Shown piece after piece: positions 56,743 through 64,000 of a stretch of DNA of 64,000 bases. Under the pieces are notes generated by a model. It had not been told where the DNA came from and made no database searches. It saw nothing but the letters and a program-made list of their open reading frames with translations. The translations under genes and the position numbers were made by a program. Source of the stretch: Trileptium ribeirensis (taxonomy: Eukaryota; Nematoda; Enoplea; Enoplida; Thoracostomopsidae); contig JASANE010003410.1 in assembly GCA_030248225.1 (NCBI GenBank), positions 50,316-114,315 on the forward strand. Direction: 5' to 3'. Every line of letters begins with the position of its first letter. Position 1 is the first letter of the stretch.

Positions 56743-59531
56743 CTATTTAGTCTTACTTCCGTTTTCATAGAGGTTGCGGCATCGAAATTATCTGTTCTGC
56801 TTAATTGTTTATTTTAACAGTTGCATTAGTTTTTGATTCAATCTACCTATGTAGTCTGTTAGTTTTATTACACGTGTTCAGTTAGCGGCTAGCATACTGT
56901 GAGCTAACAGTCTGGTGGCAAAATGCGGAAGTAATGCTTACCCTTATTATCGCTTTGGACTTTTTGTTCTTCTGATTGGAGATATATGATTACGCAAAGA
57001 ATTGCGTGTTTCTATTCGAACCGGATATTGTTATATTATCAAGAAAGAGCTTATACTCGGCCCTTCTAGCAGCCGCTGAATCTCAAGGAGACGCCTATAC
57101 TCGGGTTTCCGGCATTACCGACTTGCTTAATATTGTTGCGAATATTTGGAGCGCAAAGAATGCGTAGAGTTAAGGTTTGATTGTACCCGAGGAGAGTATA
57201 TGAATGTATTATATAGTTGAGTACCGGCAAGCAGCAGCACAAATAAGTATTCTTAATCGTTACTAACTTTATTAGTAATTATAGTTTTCCTTATAAAATC
57301 GAAGTAAGAAGTGACAATAAAACTCAATAGGGGCGATAGTCTAATAGAAGCGTATTAGGTTTAGTAATAGCTTAAAAATTTCGGCCCCTTTGTATAGGGC
57401 ACTAGAATTGCTCACGAAAGACAAACGCGCGCCACACTAGCGTCCCACCGGCATTCTACCGAACCTCGAGCCGCACAATCTTCTGGTGACGAATCCCGTC
57501 CCCTTGTTAATTCCGAACCGACATAAGGCAAAACCCCGAGTCCACCACCATCTCACTAAAAACCACAAAATATAACAGTTACGTTTTTTGTAGCTTTGTC
57601 GTCGGTCTACTAGGCTACCAGGGGTCCCAGGGCCTAATTTTTACAATTTTTGGTTTCAAATAGTCTTTTTCACCAAACCCTTTATTATATGGGTCCCTAG
57701 TTTTTAGTTCTCCTTATATCTTAAATTTTGTTTATTTCACTTACCTAATTTGCATAAAATTCACTTGTTTCACTTACTAGCTAATACATATGCTTAAATT
57801 CTGTTTTTAGTTTTCAGTTATTGTTGTTTTAATTATTACCTGAGATGACGTTGCTAATACTCGCCTTGTATATACGTTAAATTTCCGGATTGTATTACAG
57901 CGTAGCTGACGCAACAGACAAGGCTTATATTATTGTTTACCAATGGCTTACAGTCTTATTAGTTTAAAGGTTGCTTGTTGATTTAAAGTCAAGAGCGTGT
58001 ATATCCATCGAGTCATGTCTTTATTGGCATATTTTGAAAGAATTGCGTAGAGACTTACTTAGAGGAGTTCTTACGTCGATCTCATTTAGTTTCTGAGAGC
58101 TTAAAGAATAAGCTACGGAGTGTAAAACGGGCATTACAAATATGTACTTTAGAAACAAATACTTTTTAATGTTAGTATATAATATTGTTTCCAAATAAAA
58201 AGTAGCGCATCGAAGTGGTAATACTAGGTAATACTAGTGGTAGTCGATATTAGGAGTGATAGTATAGTAACTGTACTAGTTTAGTAATAGTTAAAAATTC
58301 GGCCTGAGTGTCGAGTGAGAAAACCAGGACGAGAGTGTAGGTGGGTTCCGGGTATAGTAGTACAACTTGTCAGGTCGGCAGCTTGCCGGGGTCGGTGTGA
58401 AAAGTCGTGCTATTTTTGAGTCGAGCTTGCGAGTAAGGGGCGAGGATTCGATTACTCCCTCGAGTCGCCATTAGATCCCAATTACTATTCTTGGCTAGCC
58501 AGCTGTGGGTCACGGATCTCTCTGTGCGAGCAGCCAGCCTGGGTTCGTACGGATTGAGAAACTTCAACTGAATAGTGCCCGACCGCTACTATTCAGTTTT
58601 AGTAACGTAGTTCGGCAGCCAGCCGGGGTCGGATTGTTTAACATAACCGGTAATACTAGCGTAAATCTAAGGATCCGGTTTAGATAATCAAATACTCATA
58701 CGGTGGTACCAGCCAGCCGGGTGTACTGCTGTTCCAACCCACAATGGCGTATCAAATTAATAGATAACCTAACCTTAACCCGCTGTCACTGGAACCATAC
58801 TCAGCAAATAATTGTCGTAATAACGTGAAACTTAAGGACTTAGGCCCAGGTACCTAGTTACTTTTAAAACATAACCTAATCTAAAACTAATAGAAAAAAG
58901 GGATAGTCGAGTAAATCTAACCGAGTGGCCGAGTTATAATAAAATCGAGGACTAAAACTTTGCAAGCATACCGGTGGGGCCTGCGCGTGATCTAAAAATA
59001 CGGGTACTAAAGAATAGTGCCGCGAGTAATCTACGGGTGCATAAATAGTTGCATGTCTTAACGTTTTATCTGCTTTGTAATAAACGTTCACTATACGTGT
59101 TTGGTGCCTAACTATCTAAACATCAGAGTGACGAGAGCAATATCGCGCCGCAACGAAAAAATATAGTGCACGAAAAAGAAAGGGCGCGCGCCAACCAAGT
59201 CGTCTCACCGGCATACTACTGGCCAAACCTGGGACCGCACAACATTCGGTGAAAAATTACGTCCCGATTTTAATTCCGATGGCCGTCATAATAAAAAGTA
59301 CAAACCCACACTTAGCCCCACTCAATCTATAAAAATATAAGCAATCTTATTGTCGGTGGTCAAGTAAGCTATTGAGGGTCAAGTAAACTATTAAAAATTT
59401 ATATTAATTGGTCCACCCCGTTTGGTTTTGTTTTCTTTGTTTTTGCTTCCTAAATCTGAGCTTAATTCATAAACGTCAATAGTTCCTAAGCTTAGCTAAC
59501 TTGGTTTTAATTTAGTCTTCAGTCAATCGAA
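56743..59531. other. Non-coding block before the Q/N-rich gag
   Basis: Probably the leader and LTR remains of the gag relic that follows. Holds the direct repeat pair 57410-57620 / 59150-59395 and CAGCCAGCCGGG(G)TCGG-like strings at about 58376, 58529, 58612 and 58708. Frame 56976-57167 has no motif. No complete LTR ends could be fixed. Confidence 0.45.
57410..57620 (+). repeat. Diverged direct repeat with 59150-59395
   Basis: Shared order: GAAAGA...CGCGCGCCA, CTAG.GTC.CACCGGCAT.CTAC, AACCT.GA.CCGCACAA, TC.GGTGA..AAT.CGTCCC, TTAATTCCGA, CA.AA..AAAACCC, CACTAAA, AAAATATAA, TTGTCGGT..T.AGTA. The TTCTGGTGACGAATCCCGT string looks like the start of a gypsy internal region (primer-site area). The pair may be two LTR/PBS borders of nested elements. 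Confidence 0.6.
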
Positions 59532-61600
59532 ATGCGACAAGACAGTGAAAGTCAACGAATACTTTTCAACCGAGGTCAAGTATGGATGGCGCTGAACAAT
59601 AATAAAGAATCGGAGCAAGTACAACCGATAACAATTACAATCAACTACCAAGAGAAAGCAAAGGCAAAAGCAAAGCAAAGGCAAAAGCAAAAGGAAGCAC
59701 AGTAGAAATCCACCAAGTGCACGAACAATAATAACAGCAACCGAATACGAAGAACCAAAACGAGTCAACAATCGACGAATATCAAATTGGTGCAAATTAT
59801 GAAATAATCGGTGCAAGTCGAAAACATTTCTGTCCGAACGAAAAACCACCCGGTGCAATCCAAACACGATGCAATGAAAATCGAAATCAAGTTGATACAA
59901 ACGATGATCAATTTAACGCAAACCAAATCGGTGCAAATCGAATGCGATCCAACGCAAACCACTATCAATTTGACGAAGATTGTGGCCACGTCGGTGCAAG
60001 CTCAGACCGGTACGGTGCTAATCAAACACGATTCAACATAAACCAAGACCAAACGGAAACAATTTATAACCGACTCGGTACAAGCCTGACGCAATACAAC
60101 GCAAACCGAGATCAATCGAATGCAGCGTAAATTCGATATGGTACAAAGCAAGACAAATTCGGTGCAAATTATGATGAATTCGGTGCAACCCAAACACGAT
60201 TTAATACAAACCGAGATCAAATCGACACGAACTACCATCCAGCCGACGTAAACCAAGATCAATACGGTACAATTCAAACACGAGACCCAGTCGACACAAA
60301 CTACGAACAAATAAAGAACGAAACGGTGCAAAATCGAACGACGAATACATGGCATCAAGCACAAACCCCGAGCGTGACAACAAAATTCGTTGCAACCCAA
60401 AGTGCGAACGGAAACAATCGAGCACAAACCCCGTACGTAACGACTAATTACGGCGCATTTCAAACGATGAGCATGTGGAAACAAGCGTAAACCATAGCAA
60501 CCGGTGCGTACGGGTAGTATGGTGCAATACCATCGGTCCCGCAATACAACCAAATCTCACTCGCGGGAAAAAATTCGATTATCAATTCGTTATCAAAAGC
60601 AATGCCGTATATATGCCAATTGCAACAAACAACGGCGACAACGAGTCAAATCAATGACCTGGTGACGATGAACCAACAATTTATCGAAGAATTGACCAAA
60701 GTGGCAACCAGAGAAACACCGCTAGTACCGTACACAACGTAACAATCAATCGGTCAAGCGATCATGGTCAAATTGGAGAATGAGGTTCGAAACCTCCAAC
60801 CGTATAAAGGCGACACAAATTTCGAGAAATTCCGAAAAGAAAATCGAGAAAGCGTTGGCTCAAGATGAAATCGACGACGAAGCTGCGAGTCCTAAAAGCT
60901 AAGATGCGTTGGAAAGCAGAAGAATACCTGGAAGTATTGACACTCGAGAAGGCCAAAAAACTCAACAACTACAACGACTTGATCAAGAAATTCTAGGAAA
61001 GATTGGATGTACCGAAGACGTTGACGAATCCTGAACAGGCTGCAAAGTCTACGACAAACGGGAACGGTGAAAGACTTCGTAGATGGTTTACGAGTATACG
61101 CCGCAGGAAACATCTGACCGCAAAACGCATACCCGAATCAATTGTCGAAGAAGTCGTCAAGTCCGTCTTGATCACTAGATTAAAGAACGAAACCCGAAGT
61201 CGACTGTGCGCGACAAAAGAAGAAACCTTCATAACATTGACGGAAAAAGCATAAACGGTGGAGAACCTCGATCAAAAAATGAACCAAGGATTACAAAGCA
61301 CGGGCGAACAACGACCGAGGTATATAGAAATTTAATCGAATCAACCGAAATCAAATCAAACTAGAGCGAACATAGGCCAAAAAACATTGCAACCGAGACA
61401 ACAAAGTTCACAAGTACAATGGCATCTTCAACGGTGGAACAATCAACCAACACAAGTACGCCAACCACAACAGCAACAAATCGTGCAACCGTGGGCGATG
61501 CCCACGATACTTACTTGTGGATCCATCTGCCCGTCGATTGACAAGATTTCTATGATAAGTTGGAACATTGAAAGCAGACGGAAATTCACCGGGGACTAGA
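59532..61600 (+). pseudogene. Ty3/gypsy-like gag with Q/N-rich repeat domain, decayed
   Basis: ATG at 59532 opens a Gln/Lys-rich lead. From 59942 to about 60840 one frame stays open except for four stops (TAA near 60128, 60487 and 60738; TAG near 60515). It encodes a Q/N/T/Y-rich repeat domain (59800-60330) with units like FGATQTRFNTNRDQIDTNY. A capsid-like part follows in shifted frames: LRVLKAKMRWKAEEYLEVLT, LNNYNDLIKKF (60870-60990) and ERLRRWFTSIRRRK...IVEEVVKSVLITRLKNE (61060-61200). The tail is Q-rich (61380-61500). No zinc knuckle, protease or RT found. Confidence 0.65.
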
Positions 61601-61663
61601 CTCCGGAGGTTATGGTCGATGCGGTGATATCTGCAATATATTCGAGAACAAGGCAGAAGCAGA

Positions 61664-61875
61664 TTAAATGGATGGAAGATGCCCAGAGACGTGGAGCCTT
61701 GACTTGGAAGCAGCTAAGCTAGGTGCTGTAACCACGGCGGGGGGAAGATTGTTCCAGTCGTTAACGACACGAAAGTTAAATAAGTGCAAAGCCACATCCG
61801 ATCGCGGAGTCCGTTTTACTCTATGTTTGAGTGGATGTCCTCTTGTGCGTTCGTCAAATGCCCAATACATATACT
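61664..61875 (-). pseudogene. LINE ORF2 C-terminal tail
   Basis: Minus-strand frame with RGHPLKHRVKRTPRSDVALH then FRVVNDWNNLPPAVVTAPSL and a closing SRLHVSGHLP before the stop. This is the classical CR1-type ORF2 end (RVVNxWNxLPxxVVxAPSxxxFKxxLD), better preserved than the 7.4-kb copy. Its upstream side is cut at about 61864-61875, where a plus-strand LINE RT fragment begins head-on. Confidence 0.9.
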
Positions 61876-64000
61876 GTAAACGACGTCCATATATGCGAAC
61901 TATTTTCTACACCAGGATCAGTATACCAGGTCGAACTACATAACCTACTAGGTCCGGTACCACTGTGTCCGGCTGCTCAGTCATCAACAGTGGTGTTCAC
62001 ATTTGAAAAAGTGAAAAAGGCAATTCTAACAAGCAAAAACACATACGCTGTCCCTGGTCCTGACCGAATTTCAAGTTCATTCTTATGACTCGTTCAAGAT
62101 AAGTTTGGTGCAGCCAGACTTAATAGTCTTGTCCGTCTATCAAAGCAGACACACTGGACATTTCTATAGCACGAGCTAACTATACCTTTTTCCTTGCAGC
62201 CGTATGTAGCTGTTTGGATAGTTTATCTAGTCTAGGCTGACTATATAGGACAGATTATAGTGTCCTGGCGGACTGATTTATGCGGTTAATGTTTTGATTT
62301 ATACTATTAATGTAGAAATTACAATTTTCAACAGCTGCCGAGGCTTGAAATTCAAATTTTGGCAGCACTACATCGTGGAAAGATTCAAATTTTGGATAAG
62401 TAAAATTCTTGGCAGACGCCAAAACAAGAAATTCGGATTTTGGCGCGTGTTTTAGTTATAGTCAGGCGAGACACTGTCGGTCAAAAATTTATGGTCAGCG
62501 CAGACTGTTCATGCAAAACCTCGCTGTCACGTAAGACTCCTCTAGTTGTACGGGGTGTCTCGCAAAGCCACATGCAGAAACGGCGCGCGCCTCATGAGAC
62601 TGTTGAACAACTTAGGGTCATTTTGCACATAACTTAAACTTGAACGCCTTATTAACGAAATGTGCTCTAATTCTTTGAATCAAGCTCGCAGAATTGTTTA
62701 CGTTAAGCTTTACTACGTGTAACGACCTATGCCTTCCCCTTCACAATAAATTCGATCATGTGAAGCCGGGGGACGTATTAAGTCGTGAAACCCAAACACG
62801 GCGGGCCGAAACCCTTAACTTCACTTCACACGAGCGAAATTATTTCCTCCCTTATGCTTTTATTGTTTATCTCTATGGTGGGAAAAGTGCCGTGGGAATC
62901 TGAAAATTGACTTCGTCATGTGCGTTGTTGTAGCTGCGTAGTTGTGCATGTAGTTACGTAGTGTTGTCGTACTACGGTTTGTTTACTTGCGTATGTGCGT
63001 GTTGTTTATGTGTATTGTGTGTAGAAATTTGTTTTTAAATTTTTTTTTGAAATCTTTGGTATAGTTAAATGTAAATTTTGAGTGCGTGTAACATTACCTG
63101 AAGTGGGTAGGGGAATGACTTGGCCCTACGCAGATGTTAGTGCTGAACATCTTTGACCACCTTAACGATTATCTATACCAAGTTTGACCTCTTTTCGCCC
63201 ACAAGTGAAGGAGTTATGGACCTCATCTCCTCGCTTATTTCTGGCAATAAGAATTTCAAATGTTTTTGATATTTTAACTTTAGAAGAGTACAAAATAATA
63301 CAAATTTTAAAATTTGGGTGTTAGAACTACAGTGTATTTTACATATCGAAATTGACTGTAGCCCCTGGGTGCCTTAAGTATTAGGGCTACATTAGCGCAA
63401 ATGTATATGTATTTGTGCCGAATTTTCTGTAAAATCGCTAAAATTTGTTATGGGTTAAGGATCCCGATAATTTCATAAAAAAAGATTCTCTAACACACAA
63501 ATTTCCGTTTAAGTTTGGGAGCGGATTTCTCAATTCAAGAATATCTAATTATTAGGTGTGTAAACCTCGCTTTAGAGAAATTCCTTAGATTTCTGGCCCG
63601 GATACAAGATTACTTAAGACGAAAACACACTAAGATTAGGCGTCAGTTTGCTTGTACAATCAGTGAATCAAGAATCGTAACTTACGTGAGCATACAACCG
63701 GTGTATTTCGCTATATTTCCATGTGTTCCACATTTAATGTAAGTGTTCTTGAATGTTTATTGATATATATGTACGTGTACATTTGCAGTTGGCGTAATAA
63801 ATCTTATGGTGAAATCAAAAACTTAACCGACGTATCACACAAAAACCTAAACGAATCCCTTACGTTGTAATTTGACTTTGGTCAACTGCACATACCCTAA
63901 CAAACTGTACCTTACAATCTTAGTTAGGACTCACGTAGGCTACATACGGTAACAACTTTATTCCGAGCGGTAAAGGGCTCACGTCGATGGAATTTATAAC
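61864..64000 (+). repeat. Direct duplication, copy 2 (runs off the window)
   Basis: Near-identical to 48372-50508, including the RT fragment FTFEKVKKAILTSK / AVPGPDRIS with the same TGA after SSSF (62086-62088), and all of the 1.9-kb block available. Sharing the disabling stop shows that it was copied after the LINE had died and been interrupted. Left border at AATACATATACTG; right border outside the window. Confidence 0.95.

Noticed and set aside
59942..60840. Alternative nuclear genetic code with TAA/TAG read as Gln
   Set aside because: The 603-codon envelope frame and the ATG12 exon contain no internal TAA/TAG, and stops in the integrase relic fall at non-Gln positions as well.
1..64000. 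tRNA or rRNA genes
   Set aside because: I scanned for GGTTCGAATCC/GGTTCAAATC-type T-loops and rRNA-like conserved strings and found none with matching stems. A tRNAscan run would be decisive.

Overview
The window looks like a repeat-dominated, AT-rich stretch of an invertebrate animal genome. Only one ordinary host gene is clear: an ATG12 (autophagy ubiquitin-like protein) exon on the minus strand at 5322-5765. Almost everything else that can be recognised is transposon, transposon wreckage or satellite DNA: CR1/jockey-like LINE fragments, Ty3/gypsy and BEL/Pao remnants, and many hAT-type elements with 8-bp target duplications. There is no bacterial-style gene packing, no rRNA and no tRNA that I could see. 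I cannot name the species from sequence alone.

Layout: 1-9.8 kb holds ATG12, a minus-strand LINE ORF2 tail (7395-7695) and a weak candidate host exon (8648-8758). 9.8-23 kb is mostly satellites: a family of about 165 bp at 9.8-10.2 kb, a longer nested array at 14.7-16.1 kb and a family of about 160 bp at 19.4-20.0 kb. It also carries a hAT relic with transposase remains (12323-13951) and a non-autonomous hAT (21783-22914).

23650-32940 is a complete LTR retrotransposon inserted into a minisatellite of about 46 bp. It has 2.6-2.7 kb LTRs (TGTAACG...CGTTACA), a tRNA-Gln primer site, gag, an envelope-like glycoprotein with a furin site and fusion peptide, an aspartic protease and a duplicated purine tract. 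It has no reverse transcriptase, RNase H or integrase. The order gag-env-protease is the reverse of what retroviruses do and is the most unusual thing here. Its transcribed leader holds ten tandem small hairpins.

33-39.8 kb is mostly unassigned, with one 208-bp hAT MITE and a satellite array that is the inverted relative of the 9.8 kb array. 39.9-46.4 kb is a decayed Ty3/gypsy integrase followed by 5-6 kb of lysine/glutamate/glutamine-rich coding remnants, itself split by a 744-bp hAT MITE. 47.9-51.5 kb is a CR1-like LINE ORF2 (endonuclease, RT) split by a 1.9-kb block. A 401-bp GC-rich MITE, a minus-strand BEL/Pao gag (52160-53486), a second copy of the 1.1-kb hAT, a decayed Q/N-rich Ty3-like gag (59532-61600) and another LINE tail follow.

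The last 2137 bases (61864-64000) are a near-identical direct copy of 48372-50508. No two of the coding regions form a working pathway. The window is best read as layered insertions: tandem repeats hit by LTR elements, and LTR/LINE relics hit later by hAT MITEs, with clean target duplications that let the order of events be read.
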